Source: Amphibacillus cookii
Lineage (GTDB): Bacteria; Bacillota; Bacilli; Bacillales; Amphibacillaceae
Direction: 5' to 3'
Assembly (NCBI RefSeq): GCF_016908375.1
Contig: NZ_JAFBDS010000006.1
Coordinates: forward strand, 124,001-188,000
DNA length: 64,000 nucleotides
In this document: positions 28,670-38,097 of the stretch, piece after piece
Numbering within the stretch: position 1 is the first letter of the stretch
Layout: the number at the start of each line of letters is the position of its first letter
Notes under the pieces: generated by a model
Databases searched by the model: none
The model's input: only the letters and a program-made list of their open reading frames with translations
What the model was told of the DNA's origin: nothing
Translations under genes and position numbers: made by a program

Positions 28670-29380
28670 ATGAAACAAAAAGTATTCAAACTGGTTTTTG
28701 CTGCCGTTGTTTGTTTTGTACTGACGATACCAGCAACCATTGTTAATGCAGAAACAAGAACCGACAATTCAATCGGCAACCACGGTGGCTACGATTACGA
28801 ATTCTGGAAAGATAGCGGTGGCTGGGGAAGTATGACACTTAACCAAGGGGGTACTTTCAGTGCCCAGTGGAATAATGTCAACAATATATTATTCCGTAAA
28901 GGTAGAAAATTCGATCAAACGCAAAGACACCATCAGATTGGTAATATTTCAATAAATTACGGTGTCAACTACCAACCAAATGGTAATTCTTATTTATGCG
29001 TTTACGGATGGACGGTTAATCCACTTGTTGAATATTACATCGTTGATAGCTGGGGAAGCTGGCGCCCACCAGGAGCTAACGCAAAAGGAACGATTACTGT
29101 TGACGGTGGTGTTTACGATATCTATGAAACCACTAGATACAATCAGCCTTCCATTATAGGGGATGCCACTTTCCAACAGTACTGGAGTGTTCGTAGAACG
29201 CGACGAACTAGTGGAACCATATCTGTAAGTGACCACTTTAGAGCTTGGGAAAACTTAGGTATGCCAATGGGTAATATGTATGAAGTTGCACTTACAGTAG
29301 AAGGTTATCAAAGCAGCGGTAGCGCAAATGTGTACAGTAACACATTGCGCATTAATGGGACCCCAATCCCTAGCTGGTAA
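28670..29380 (+). CDS. xynA: Secreted GH11 endo-1,4-beta-xylanase
   Basis: 236 aa after a strong AAAGGAGGA site. A Sec signal peptide ([20 protein letters not shown], likely cut after VNA) is followed by one GH11 jelly-roll: [19 protein letters not shown], the first catalytic Glu in [13 protein letters not shown], the thumb loop with PSI, and the second Glu in [14 protein letters not shown]. No carbohydrate-binding module. It cleaves xylan outside the cell. The upstream cre suggests glucose repression. Confidence 0.96.
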   Translation: MKQKVFKLVFAAVVCFVLTIPATIVNAETRTDNSIGNHGGYDYEFWKDSGGWGSMTLNQGGTFSAQWNNVNNILFRKGRKFDQTQRHHQIGNISINYGVNYQPNGNSYLCVYGWTVNPLVEYYIVDSWGSWRPPGANAKGTITVDGGVYDIYETTRYNQPSIIGDATFQQYWSVRRTRRTSGTISVSDHFRAWENLGMPMGNMYEVALTVEGYQSSGSANVYSNTLRINGTPIPSW

Positions 29381-29561
29381 TTTAACAATAAGACAACGAT
29401 AGATTTTCAGATTAGTATGCTTTGACTTACATCAACGTAATGAGCAGAGTTGTAAATCAATTTTTTCAAAGTCACCTCTCAGTATCCTCTACAGTACTGG
29501 GGGGTGATCGAAATTTTGCTAAGGTCTTAGGTGAACGCATCATCCTCTTTTCACCACTGAA

Positions 29562-29720
29562 CATCAAATTAGCTATGCAGATCAGTTCGGTTGATACACT
29601 CCTAATCACTATCACCAAAGTAATGATATCTTCAAAGATAATGGAGAACTAGTTTCCAAGTCATTTTCAGCTTACACAAACCAAACCAATCGCCCTCATC
29701 AAATACTTAATTTGCGATGA
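29562..29720 (+). pseudogene. Possible decayed gene fragment
   Basis: 53 codons read HQISYADQFG, one UGA, YTPNHYHQSNDIFKDNGE...NRPHQILNLR and stop. The composition looks like real protein, yet there is an internal stop and no start. No family recognised. It overlaps the end of the small membrane gene on the other strand by 14 bp. Confidence 0.3.
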
Positions 29721-29889
29721 TTAAATATGCAATAAATATAACAATATAAATAATTAATAACAAAACAGATACCTTTGCATATTTAGTTTTAAAAACATCT
29801 TTTACATTATGTTTAAAAATACCTGAAATTAACACCGCAAAACTTAACCCAAGACACAATATAGATACGATAAATAAAAATGCTTCCAT
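29707..29889 (-). CDS. Small membrane protein, two helices
   Basis: 60 aa, AGAGGAA before the ATG. Hydrophobic segments 4-26 (FLFIVSILCLGLSFAVLISGI) and 41-58 (VLLLIIYIVIFIAYLII) separated by a basic loop. No family recognised. Confidence 0.5.
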   Translation of the reverse strand: MEAFLFIVSILCLGLSFAVLISGIFKHNVKDVFKTKYAKVSVLLLIIYIVIFIAYLIIAN

Positions 29890-30033
29890 TGAAAATTCCT
29901 CTCAAAAATATTTAGTAACCTTATCGTAGCAAATGACATGACCTTTTAACATCGATTGATAGAACAAAATGCTTAACGATATGACAATATTGTCACATGG
30001 AATCCAATGGTAAACGCCCTATACTTCCTTTTA

Positions 30034-30348
30034 TCATTTTTTGAGTTTACGCTGATAGACAATTAAAGTGATAATATTCAAACTAATAGTACCGATGAGA
30101 AGAATGGCTGCTATAGACGCTCGACCACCCATTATGTCCATTAAAGCCGACCAATCCTCAACCTTTACACGATTATAGTCATTTAAAAGCTGGAAGAATA
30201 GTGATATAGCACATGCACTCATGCTCAACATGGAAAAGAGCATCCAATTGTTATTAATCGGCTTCATATACCGTGTCAAATTGACAATGGGAAGGATCCA
30301 AGCAACGAGTCCCAACACAAAACTACCTATATTTAACCAACCGATCAT
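30034..30348 (-). CDS. Membrane protein of unknown function, three helices
   Basis: 104 aa after AAAGGAGGGAAATC. Helices at about 6-24, 35-56 and 78-97, with SMSACAISLFFQLLNDYN and VEDWSALMDIMGG between them. It resembles small membrane proteins co-transcribed with ECF-sigma operons in Bacillaceae, but I cannot name it. It is 27 bp after the broken membrane gene, so the two formed an operon. Confidence 0.65.
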   Translation of the reverse strand: MIGWLNIGSFVLGLVAWILPIVNLTRYMKPINNNWMLFSMLSMSACAISLFFQLLNDYNRVKVEDWSALMDIMGGRASIAAILLIGTISLNIITLIVYQRKLKK

Positions 30349-30375
30349 GATTTCCCTCCTTTTTCATTTTTAACA

Positions 30376-30570
30376 TCATAAATCCATATGTTCAATCCTA
30401 TTTTTCAAAATTCGAATGGCCAACAATAAGGACAATACGCTAACCACAATAAAAGGTGCGACCATAAGAATAGCAATGCTACTTTTTAGATATCAAGACA
30501 TCCATGCTAATATAATAGGCAAAATGATTAACACATCGATAAACAAAACTATATTTGGAAGCATTTCCAA
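30376..30570 (-). pseudogene. Small membrane protein gene broken by one UGA
   Basis: From TTG 30570 (AAGGTGAT site 8 bp upstream) the frame reads MEMLPNIVLFIDVLIILPII, LAWMS, UGA, YLKSSIAILMVAPFIVVSVL, SLLLAIRILKNRIEHMDL and stop: two membrane helices with a single stop in the loop, where Trp (TGG) would fit. Either a recent nonsense mutation or a sequencing error. Confidence 0.55.
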
Positions 30571-30808
30571 CGTGGTTATCACCTTCATAAATAAATTAAT
30601 TATATATTAGTCTTTCAAAAAGGAATACTAAATTTATAAATTTTTTGAAATGATTTATTAATAAATTCTATAAATTTTCAAATAACATCAAGATTAAAAA
30701 AGGGGGAAATTACTTGGTTTTATTTGGGGTATACCATTGATACGGTATAAGATATTTGTGCTTGCATCAAGAAAGACAAACTATTAAATCAACTGGAGGA
30801 ACTAGAAA

Positions 30809-31030
30809 ATGAAAAAAGAAATTAATAATTATATGACACCAGCTGAAGCAGCTTTCAGATGGGGAAAGAATCAAGAAACCGTTAAAAACAAATTAAAGCC
30901 ATCCTTAAACAAAGAATTAGATGAAATGATTGAATTGGGACTTATAAAGTATTTTCAAAAGCCTGGTGGTTCACGTAAAGAATGGATTATAAGTGTACAA
31001 GCAATGGAGAAGTGGTTTGACGAGAAGTGA
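30809..31030 (+). CDS. Small helix-turn-helix protein
   Basis: 73 aa; CTGGAGGAACTAG precedes the ATG. The segment MTPAEAAFRWGKNQETVKNKL is an HTH_17/MerR-like DNA-binding helix pair, followed by IKYFQKPGGSRKEWIISVQAMEKWF, a winged strand. Such proteins occur on mobile elements in Bacilli. A likely promoter lies in the AT-rich 200 bp upstream, with a GGTATACC/CGGTATA imperfect palindrome that may be its operator. Confidence 0.65.
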   Translation: MKKEINNYMTPAEAAFRWGKNQETVKNKLKPSLNKELDEMIELGLIKYFQKPGGSRKEWIISVQAMEKWFDEK

Positions 31031-31119
31031 CTGATGTCAAGTGACTTACATTTCATTTATTTGTATGCAGATATTTTAGCCGATTGGCTACTTTTCATTT
31101 TTGCAGACGTCGAATTTCA

Positions 31120-31268
31120 TAAAACGAGCCTTTAATCAGTGGGCGTCTTCGTTCTGATTGGTCATTGCGTGAATCAGGACATGAGCGTCCGTTAGCTCCC
31201 GCCTAAATCAGTGAGCTCTATCCTCTACTTTGAGACGGGAGTTTTATGGACGCTTAGCTGTGATAAAG
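31120..31268 (+). repeat. Dispersed structured intergenic repeat, copy D
   Basis: About 149 bp ending 8 bp from the GH3 stop codon. Landmarks: GCCTTTAATCAGTGGG, GCGTGAATCAGGACATGAG, arms GCGTCCGTTAGCTCCCG / CGGGAGTTTTATGGACGC, end CTTAGCTGTGATAAA. The best-paired copy. Confidence 0.85.
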
Positions 31269-31275
31269 GTGTGCT

Positions 31276-34029
31276 TTATCGTTCTTCAACAGCATTGCTA
31301 TTAACAACTGTGTATAAAATATTATGCGCTGCTTCACGCATTGCCCATAGAGTATCATTGCTGGCGGTATTCACTTGAGGGACACCTCTAGGAGCCAATC
31401 CGGTTAAATATAGATCATTACCGTTGCGGATACCAAGCTCAAATACCATGTAAGGAAACTCTTCCAACCCAGGACCATTCATATAAAAGTCGGTATTGAC
31501 CATGCCTTGAAAGCCCCACTCCTTGCGAAGTACTTCTTTGAGCAAGGCGTTACTCGCACCGGACCAAACAGCACCAATACTGTTAAAGGAAGACATCACA
31601 CCACTTGCTCCCCCTTTTTTCACCGTTATTTCAAACGGCTTCAAATAAATTTCCCGCATCGCCTGTTCATTACTCCATGTTAAGACACCAAGCGTACGGT
31701 TTTGCTCTTGATCGTTTAGCGCAAAGTGCTTCATATAAACATATCCACCTTGGCTTTCATACCCTTTCGTAGTAACAGCTGCCATCTTACCTGACAAGAG
31801 CCCATCTTCTGAATAATACTCGAAATTTCTTCCACCAAATGCAGTACGGTGAATGTTCATCGCTGGTGCATACCAGCCGGTTACATTATAAGCCTGTCCC
31901 TCAGCACCAATGGCTTCTCCCATTTTTTCTGCAAGATGTAGATTCCAAGTCGATGCCAGAACAACTACCGAGGGGAATGCAGTCCCATCTATGGAATCAT
32001 TTGAAATAAAAGTTGAGATTCCAGAAGGTCCATCATAATCTCGTGTTGCCGGCTTGCCCACCGAAGGAATTTCAACAGTGCGATAACCACCAAGCGTGAC
32101 CAAATCAACCATGTCATTAACAGACAATTGGTCAAGCAGTTCACCCCAGCTTTCATCATCATAATCCACACCAATGTAATCTTTTAACTTCTTATCGTTC
32201 TTGGCATCTGTCGTCGGTGGATCTGTATGCTTGTCGGCTGGCACATCATAGCGTGCACTGTTAATAACATTCACAAAATCAGCTTCTATAAGCTTTCCTT
32301 TAACTGTTTTTTCTCCATCATCTGTTGTGATTGTTAATTCCTCATTATTATCAATTTGACTAATGTTTTCAAAGCCGTTTGCTCTGGAAAGATAGGTAGC
32401 AATACTTCCCTCTCCGGTCACATGATCATCAAACTGGTTGACTGGCGCCTGTCCATCTGTAGAACGCCCGGAGCCAAACACTGTTTCGGCAAGACTTTTG
32501 GAACCAATATCCTCGATTTTCTCATGAGAGTTGTGCATAAGATAAAGCTTGTATTCACCTTCCTCCAGAACATACGAGCCTGTGCTGCTATAAATCTTAT
32601 CGTAATCGTAAGAGGCCATATCTTCTACTTTGAATGAAATGGTAATCGTCACTGATTCACCTGGCTGAAGCATATCCGTCTTGTCAAAAGCAATCAAATT
32701 AACAGAAGATTTTTCTATTTTTCCTGTATATGGTGCAGAATAATAAATTTGAACAACTTCCTTCCCTTCCGTCGAACCGGTATTTGTTACTTTTACATCA
32801 AAAGTAACATCTGTGTCATCCCAGTCCAGGCTTTCTGACACCACTTCCTGTTCGAAGGTCGTGTAGCTTAAACCATAACCAAATGGAAACTGCACTTTTT
32901 CTTCATAATTAATAGCGCCTTCAACTGCCGCAGTTTCATAAAAACGATAGCCGACATAAATCCCCTCCGAGTAATCAATGTACTTTAAAGGTACCCCCTT
33001 TGCATCTACAGCTTGCTCATAGGAGCCGTCAACATTTTCAACAACGTAGTCGAAATCACCGAAATTCGTGATTGCCGGTGGGTCCAGAAGACTCCTCGTA
33101 TAGATGTCTACTGTTCTCCCAGAAGGATTCACTTCCCCCGAAAGAACTTTCCCGACGGAATTAAATCCATTTTGCCCCGGTCCGCCGACAGTTACAATGC
33201 TCTTAATTTGGCTATATCCATCTACCCAATCAAGTTCAAAGGGATTGCTACTATTAACAACAAGAACAACATTGTCAAAATGTGCTGTAACCGCATCAAC
33301 CATCCCCTTCTCTCGATTACTTAACTGAAGGTAATGCTTGTCAGGATCAAGGTCATCCTCATAGCCATATTTACTCCCAGATGCTCCAAAAAGTCCTCCT
33401 TCAAGATCAAAAGTATCAGGACCGTCCATACTTCTTGGAAGATCTGCCCCTTCACCGCCGGAACGTGCAATAAAGATAATTGCAATATCTGAATAATCTG
33501 TTGCCTGCTCCATCCTCTCAGCGGTGTAAAATTCGGTGGCAATCGGCTCTGGAATCGTCCAGTCCTGACCGTCTAAATCAATGATCGGTCTCTCGATATT
33601 TAACGCTACATAATCATTGTATAATTGTTCATTTATCTCAAATCCTGCATTTTCAAGTCCTAATTTCGGGGTAATGGCTGTCTCAATGTTCACTTTACCT
33701 GAACCTGTTCCCCCATAAATCGGATTCGTAAAGCTCCAGCCAAAAACGTTTACCTTTGTTTTTTTCTCGGACGACGTTGTGATCGGTAGCATGTTATCAT
33801 TGTTTTTGAGCAAAACAACCCCTTCATCAACAATCATTTGTGCAACAGTTTCCGAATATTTGCGCGCTTCCGCCTCTTCCCGACTTTCGATGTCGATTGT
33901 AGTAAAAGGCGCCGTGATAACATCAGAAAAGTGAGCTAATGCAATATTTCCTACTACACCGAAGATCAGTAACAAAGCTAACAAAGAACTTGTGATCACA
34001 CGAATTTTTTTCTTGCTTTTTCCAGACAT
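31276..34029 (-). CDS. Membrane-anchored GH3 beta-glycosidase with swapped domains
   Basis: 917 aa from the ATG at 34029 (GAGGGGG upstream), beginning MSGKSKKKIRVITSSLLALL, an N-terminal anchor (or signal). The GH3 C-terminal alpha/beta domain comes first (DEGVVLLKNNDNMLPI near 60-80, with IARSGGEGADLP), then a fibronectin III-like domain (about 380-510), and last the (beta/alpha)8 domain (YDGPSGIS, GRNFEYYSEDGLLSGKMA, KHFALNDQE) with the nucleophile Asp in GMVNTDFYMNGPG. Likely a beta-glucosidase or beta-xylosidase that trims oligosaccharides outside the cell; substrate is not determined. The neighbouring xylanase suggests xylan use. Confidence 0.88.
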   Translation of the reverse strand: MSGKSKKKIRVITSSLLALLLIFGVVGNIALAHFSDVITAPFTTIDIESREEAEARKYSETVAQMIVDEGVVLLKNNDNMLPITTSSEKKTKVNVFGWSFTNPIYGGTGSGKVNIETAITPKLGLENAGFEINEQLYNDYVALNIERPIIDLDGQDWTIPEPIATEFYTAERMEQATDYSDIAIIFIARSGGEGADLPRSMDGPDTFDLEGGLFGASGSKYGYEDDLDPDKHYLQLSNREKGMVDAVTAHFDNVVLVVNSSNPFELDWVDGYSQIKSIVTVGGPGQNGFNSVGKVLSGEVNPSGRTVDIYTRSLLDPPAITNFGDFDYVVENVDGSYEQAVDAKGVPLKYIDYSEGIYVGYRFYETAAVEGAINYEEKVQFPFGYGLSYTTFEQEVVSESLDWDDTDVTFDVKVTNTGSTEGKEVVQIYYSAPYTGKIEKSSVNLIAFDKTDMLQPGESVTITISFKVEDMASYDYDKIYSSTGSYVLEEGEYKLYLMHNSHEKIEDIGSKSLAETVFGSGRSTDGQAPVNQFDDHVTGEGSIATYLSRANGFENISQIDNNEELTITTDDGEKTVKGKLIEADFVNVINSARYDVPADKHTDPPTTDAKNDKKLKDYIGVDYDDESWGELLDQLSVNDMVDLVTLGGYRTVEIPSVGKPATRDYDGPSGISTFISNDSIDGTAFPSVVVLASTWNLHLAEKMGEAIGAEGQAYNVTGWYAPAMNIHRTAFGGRNFEYYSEDGLLSGKMAAVTTKGYESQGGYVYMKHFALNDQEQNRTLGVLTWSNEQAMREIYLKPFEITVKKGGASGVMSSFNSIGAVWSGASNALLKEVLRKEWGFQGMVNTDFYMNGPGLEEFPYMVFELGIRNGNDLYLTGLAPRGVPQVNTASNDTLWAMREAAHNILYTVVNSNAVEER

Positions 34030-34139
34030 CTTTTGTTGCCCCCTCATCATCTTACTAGGATTGATATGCTTTTAAGGTTCAACTTTTTTAGATGTTTTAT
34101 TCGCCCTTTATTAAACGCATTCACATGACTCCTTATGTA

Positions 34140-34301
34140 TTATAAAACTACAAATCCAGATAGAGAAAATAAAATTATAAAACCCATTATTTCACCTTTT
34201 TCTTTCAATTTCTTCTTAAAGTGTACTCCCCGTTTCTTCAACAAGGTCACGATAGCTTCTTTCGCTATCGCCACCCGTTTGTTAAATAAGGAAATGTCCA
34301 A
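34140..34301 (-). CDS. Possible short protein or gene remnant
   Basis: 53 aa from TTG 34301: DISLFNKRVAIAKEAIVTLL, then a Lys-rich stretch and a hydrophobic end (MGFIILFSLSGFVVL). It starts six bases beyond the methyltransferase stop, without a clear ribosome site. Composition looks protein-like; it may be the tail of a lost gene. No family recognised. Confidence 0.3.
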   Translation of the reverse strand: MDISLFNKRVAIAKEAIVTLLKKRGVHFKKKLKEKGEIMGFIILFSLSGFVVL

Positions 34302-34306
34302 ATCAA

Positions 34307-35107
34307 TTACTTTTCTTTTTTAAAATCCTTAACTTTTCTGCAAACATACACCATCTGATAACTATCTTCTGTTATAGGAGTTTCTTTCCAGTCCTTGTAA
34401 ACATTGATTATTTCAAAACAATTGTCAGTTAAAATCCGTTCCATTTCTTTTGGAAATACGTAACGTAGGGTTATATTTGTTTTTACTTCATTGACTATTT
34501 CTTCATCAGCATTTTTAAATTTTCTTATCGTTGTATTGTGTTGCAATTGATTTAAAGGGTCATAGCTACTGACTGTATAAACATCTACTTCATTTTGAGT
34601 ATCCCTATCAATATATGTTTTCCAGTACTCCTCTTTACTCGGTTGAAACAACTCCTCCGCACTTGGAAATCTTGTCCCAAATATAAAAATTCCGTTGGTT
34701 TCTAAATGCCTGTTCACAGACATTAACAAGTCATCTTGAGCATCGTTTGTAAGGAAATGTTGAAATGAATTCCCTACGGAAAATATCAGATTACTTTTTG
34801 CTTTCAAATCTAATTTAGAACAATCTTGTTCCACCCAATCTATCTGTAAATTAAGGTTAGAAGTTTTGTTTTTTGCTTCATTAAGCATACCTTTATGAAG
34901 GTCCACTCCTATTACTCTATACCCTTTACTTGCTAAGGGTATAGTTACTCTACCTGTACCACAAGCTAAATCAACAATTATACCTTCAGTTTTCGATGCC
35001 CATTTTTCTAAAAAAATGATATCTTCTGTATATGTATCGTTCTCCTTATCATATAAAATAGGGTCATCATATTCTTCTAAATTATCTAATTTCATTTTTT
35101 CAATCAT
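34307..35107 (-). CDS. Class I SAM-dependent methyltransferase
   Basis: 266 aa; AAGGAG before the ATG. Motif I VDLACGTGRVTIPLASKG near residue 44 and VIGVDLHKGMLNEA follow the classical Rossmann fold; NLIFSVGNSFQHFL is motif IV. Substrate unknown. It opens the accessory island, and base composition is lower in GC than the core genes. Confidence 0.85.
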   Translation of the reverse strand: MIEKMKLDNLEEYDDPILYDKENDTYTEDIIFLEKWASKTEGIIVDLACGTGRVTIPLASKGYRVIGVDLHKGMLNEAKNKTSNLNLQIDWVEQDCSKLDLKAKSNLIFSVGNSFQHFLTNDAQDDLLMSVNRHLETNGIFIFGTRFPSAEELFQPSKEEYWKTYIDRDTQNEVDVYTVSSYDPLNQLQHNTTIRKFKNADEEIVNEVKTNITLRYVFPKEMERILTDNCFEIINVYKDWKETPITEDSYQMVYVCRKVKDFKKEK

Positions 35108-35310
35108 TTAAAATCTCCTTAAAATAATTTACATCATATAAACAAATTAAACGCTATCTTGAAGTATAGCTCACCGTTAGTATAAAAAACTTTTTCTTCA
35201 CCTTAAATAGCTCGTAAGTTATCTAAAAGTTCTCGAAGTTCATCTACATCAGTTGTCTTTAAAACCCTTCGCTGTTTAAAATAGCAAATGTTAGGAACTC
35301 ATAAATAACG

Positions 35311-35448
35311 CTACTTATCAAAGTATTCACTAATGTAATCTGTAACTGTACTTGAATTTGAAAAAGCTAAGATAATTCCACTTAGAATACACAACCCACC
35401 AATAAATTCTAAAGATTTGACTGTCGAGCTTTTAACCGCTACCTCCAT
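35311..35448 (-). CDS. Short membrane protein
   Basis: 45 aa, ATG at 35448 after GAGGTGAT. Sequence MEVAVKSSTVKSLEFIGGLC, then ILSGIILAFSN as one membrane helix, ending VTDYISEYFDK. No family recognised. The surrounding gap 35108-35507 shows nothing else. Confidence 0.5.
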   Translation of the reverse strand: MEVAVKSSTVKSLEFIGGLCILSGIILAFSNSSTVTDYISEYFDK

Positions 35449-35639
35449 TATAATCACCTCATACAAATTATTTATAACTCAATCATACATTAAATAGGTA
35501 AAACCTACTACACCTGTATGTGTAAAAAAGTGATCGCTTTGACACGGATGAGGGTGGAGGTGGGTTTGTCAGTGATGAGAATAAGTTGATTTATATAATT
35601 TAATAATATTGAAATTAAATGTTGTAACTTTACAATTAT

Positions 35640-35974
35640 TAAGTATAAATAAAAGCGTCTGTCTACCAAAAATATGGTGATGTTGAATTTTTCGGACCCG
35701 ATAATCATGGACTTTTTCTGTTACTTGGCTACAATTCGGACAATGATGAGGAACACGCGCCAACTCTACATGAAGTTGATAATAGCCATCTTGTTCAAAT
35801 GATTTTGTCACCATAACCCCTTCTAATCCTGGTAAAGAAATGTTAAAATGCATTATGCACGCAACTCCTTTTTGTTTGTTTTGTTCCTCTAAACAAATGA
35901 TAACAAATGAGGAGATTGCGTGTTTTTATTTCTCTCAATTTTTTCTTTACCCCAACATATATTTTAGAGCCATT
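35640..35974 (-). mobile_element. Truncated ISL3-family insertion sequence
   Basis: The transposase start is intact from ATG 35853: MHFNISLPGLEGVMVTKSFE, then the ISL3 zinc motif VPHHCPNCSQVTEKVHDYRVRKI, breaking off after about 70 residues; a full ISL3 transposase has about 400. The left end GGCTCTAAAATATATGTTGG at 35955-35974 (minus strand) fits an ISL3 terminal repeat. The rest of the element is deleted. Confidence 0.75.
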
Positions 35975-36269
35975 ATTTAATGGTTACAATTTCCATTATA
36001 AAAGACACCCTACTCGGATGTCTTGTTTTTCATATCCTCTATGTTTTTATTAAGTCTACTTAACTGTCTAATTATTATCCAATTCTGATCCACTAAAGCA
36101 GTTAAGTGGGAAATTTTTAATTCTTCTAACGGTTCAGCAAAAGTTAAAGTCGAACCATAACTTAAAGTTCCATTTTACACCAAACCATTCGCAACTCTCT
36201 CCAAAACAATTAAGTCTTCTTATATTAATTAAGAGCCTATAGTGGGCTCTTAATTAGCAACAAACACCA
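35975..36269. other. Gap between IS remnant and immunity-like gene
   Basis: Contains an AAGACA / TGTCTT hairpin near 36003-36030 with T-run and the terminator at 36227-36255. No gene seen. Confidence 0.5.
36227..36255 (-). terminator. Terminator after the toxin/immunity-like pair
   Basis: AATTAAGAGCC / GGGCTCTTAATT hairpin 15 bp past the stop at 36270. Confidence 0.8.
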
Positions 36270-36503
36270 CTATTCTGAATCTACATAATTAACATTTACG
36301 GTAATTTCATTTTTATCGATTAGGAAATTGACGTTATATCTCGGATGAATTTTAAATGTTTTGTTTTCTTTAATTTCTACAACACCATGAATTTCATCCT
36401 GATCTTTATTTATAAAGATGACTGTTTTTTCTTCTAGATTAGTAAACACATTAATAGAATCATGATAATGAAATGTCAAGTGTTCAAATTGTAATTTATT
36501 CAT
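36270..36503 (-). CDS. Putative immunity protein of the adjacent toxin module
   Basis: 77 aa, beta-rich and acidic: MNKLQFEHLTFHYHDSINVF, then EEKTVIFINKDQDEIHGVVE and INVNYVDSE-like end. It follows the toxin C-terminus by 15 bp on the same strand with GAAGATGG before the ATG, and shares its terminator. Small acidic genes in this position usually encode immunity proteins; function here is inferred from position only. Confidence 0.5.
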   Translation of the reverse strand: MNKLQFEHLTFHYHDSINVFTNLEEKTVIFINKDQDEIHGVVEIKENKTFKIHPRYNVNFLIDKNEITVNVNYVDSE

Positions 36504-36518
36504 TTTTCCATCTTCTTT

Positions 36519-37010
36519 TTACTCACTAAGTACTTTACCCTTTCCGTTTAAAGATGCAACTTTTCTCCCACTTTTGTGAAGCTTCCATTTTCGCTCTCCA
36601 TGCCCAGCAGTATCTTTATTAATAGTATATTTCCCGTTTTTAAAAGTTCCCGAATTTTTATTAAGAGGAGTTTTCCCATTCTTGTCTTTGAATTCTCCTA
36701 ACTTTATATTTCTTTTTGAACCCAGAAGTGATTTAGGTATTCCATATGTAGAATGAATAACATTCCTTGGGTTATTTAAGAATTTCTTAATTGTCTTATA
36801 AAGTAAATGACCATTTGCAATAACTAATCCGCCAAGTACTATGGCACCTGTAGCAGTAGGTGTTACTTGACCAACCCCAGGAATTAAATAAATAGCAGGA
36901 GCTAACCAAAAATATGCAAACCCTTTGAACGAGGCAAAATCATTTCCACTAAACAAATACAAATAACTAAAATAATAATCAACAACTTTGTTTAGATAAT
37001 TCCCAATCAA
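36519..37010 (-). pseudogene. Orphan C-terminus of a polymorphic toxin
   Basis: 163 codons opening with TTG and no ribosome site, overlapping the GNAT gene by 32 bp, so the true 5' part is missing. Residues ~35-70 (APAIYLIPGVGQVTPTATGA) resemble the pre-toxin linker of LXG/YeeF-type toxins; the end KYTINKDTAGHGERKWKLHK followed by SGRKVASLNGKGKVLSE resembles the C-terminal nuclease domain Ntox21, with the conserved HG..KWKL. It was probably a contact-dependent toxin tip captured without its delivery domain. Whether it is expressed is unclear. Confidence 0.6.
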
Positions 37011-37437
37011 TCACTTTTTCTTTATGTCCAACTTTTTTCATACCCAATTTTTCTAAAACTCGAATAGAACCATAATTGTCTTGCAGTGTATCAGCTATTA
37101 CTTTTTCTACTTTAGATGTACTAAAAGCCCATTGTATTAACACTTCAACAGCTTCCGTAGCATAACCATTATTCCAATAATCTTTTAGGAAACCATATCC
37201 AATTTCAACTACTCCGTTTTCATTTGGTTTCTCTTTAAAACCTAAGTCACCAATTACTATATCATCAGATTTACGTACAACCATCCAACTCCCCCAGTTT
37301 AGTATAGAAGGGTCTTTATTTAACTGCTCCAAATAGTTTGATATTTCAGGTCCATTTTCATAGTTTTGGTTTATAGCAGTTTGGACTGTTTCTGCTGTAC
37401 AAGATATAATTTTTAATCTATTAGTTTCAAGTTCCAT
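36979..37437 (-). CDS. GNAT-family N-acetyltransferase (RimJ/RimL type)
   Basis: 152 aa: starts MELETNRLKI and holds the acetyl-CoA signature region IGYGFLKDYWNNGYATEAVEVLIQWAF and the NYGSIRVLEKLGMKKVG C-terminal motif of the Acetyltransf_3 family. AAGGAGACACATAA precedes the ATG. Acceptor unknown. Its 3' end overlaps the truncated toxin frame, which marks a recombination joint. Confidence 0.82.
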   Translation of the reverse strand: MELETNRLKIISCTAETVQTAINQNYENGPEISNYLEQLNKDPSILNWGSWMVVRKSDDIVIGDLGFKEKPNENGVVEIGYGFLKDYWNNGYATEAVEVLIQWAFSTSKVEKVIADTLQDNYGSIRVLEKLGMKKVGHKEKVIDWELSKQSC

Positions 37438-37532
37438 TTATGTGTCTCCTTTTGTTTAAAAATCACTCCCACAATTAATTGATGTATTTACAAAACATAG
37501 AACTATCCCCTTTCAAATATAAGAATATCTAA

Positions 37533-38030
37533 TTATACCATTTTTTCCAGAATTAACGCTTCTAAGTTCACTAAATAAGTTCTTCTCCAAAACGATTCAG
37601 TTTCTTTATAGTCTTCCCTATTCTGTCTATCCTTTGATAACTTAATAAACTTTTGAAAATACGCCTGGTCAAATTTCTCTCGAGATATTTCCCTTTTAAT
37701 TTCATCATTTTCAATTGAAATTTTTATCATTTCGTACATATAGCTTATTTTAAATTCTTTTGTCATCTGCTCATCTACTTCTCTTATAATCCTTCTCATA
37801 TCTTTATTTTTATGAAGACTACGATATGATAAGATATAATGCTTATAATTAACTCCTAAGGATTCAACTAAATCTTTTTTAAAAGCAAGTGCATTGTCAT
37901 ATTCATCTTGACTAACTTCTTCATGATTTCCATCAGTTCTTTTAAAAATATAAACAGATGATTGACCTATTCTCCCTTCACCTTCAAGTCGATTAAAAGA
38001 ATTATTAACTAAATTAATGAAAAGCGTCAT
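37533..38030 (-). CDS. Hypothetical protein
   Basis: 165 aa, ATG at 38030 with AGAAGG upstream. Mixed alpha/beta start (MTLFINLVNNSFNRLEGEGR) then mainly charged helices (EMIKISIENDEIKREISREK). No membrane segment or known motif. Overlaps the tail of the IS3 remnant frame by 4 bp. Confidence 0.55.
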   Translation of the reverse strand: MTLFINLVNNSFNRLEGEGRIGQSSVYIFKRTDGNHEEVSQDEYDNALAFKKDLVESLGVNYKHYILSYRSLHKNKDMRRIIREVDEQMTKEFKISYMYEMIKISIENDEIKREISREKFDQAYFQKFIKLSKDRQNREDYKETESFWRRTYLVNLEALILEKMV

Positions 38031-38097
38031 ATAAGCCTTCTATATCGTTTAGTGAAACGGTCAGTATAACGGTCATGTAAGAAATTACACCGTATAT

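Noticed and set aside
29422-29652. 76-aa plus-strand frame after xylanase
   Set aside because: Low-complexity reading; a different frame over 29562-29720 looks more protein-like though broken.
35508-35708. 66-aa minus frame beyond the ISL3 remnant
   Set aside because: Reads across the truncation point; no homology recognised and no start signal.
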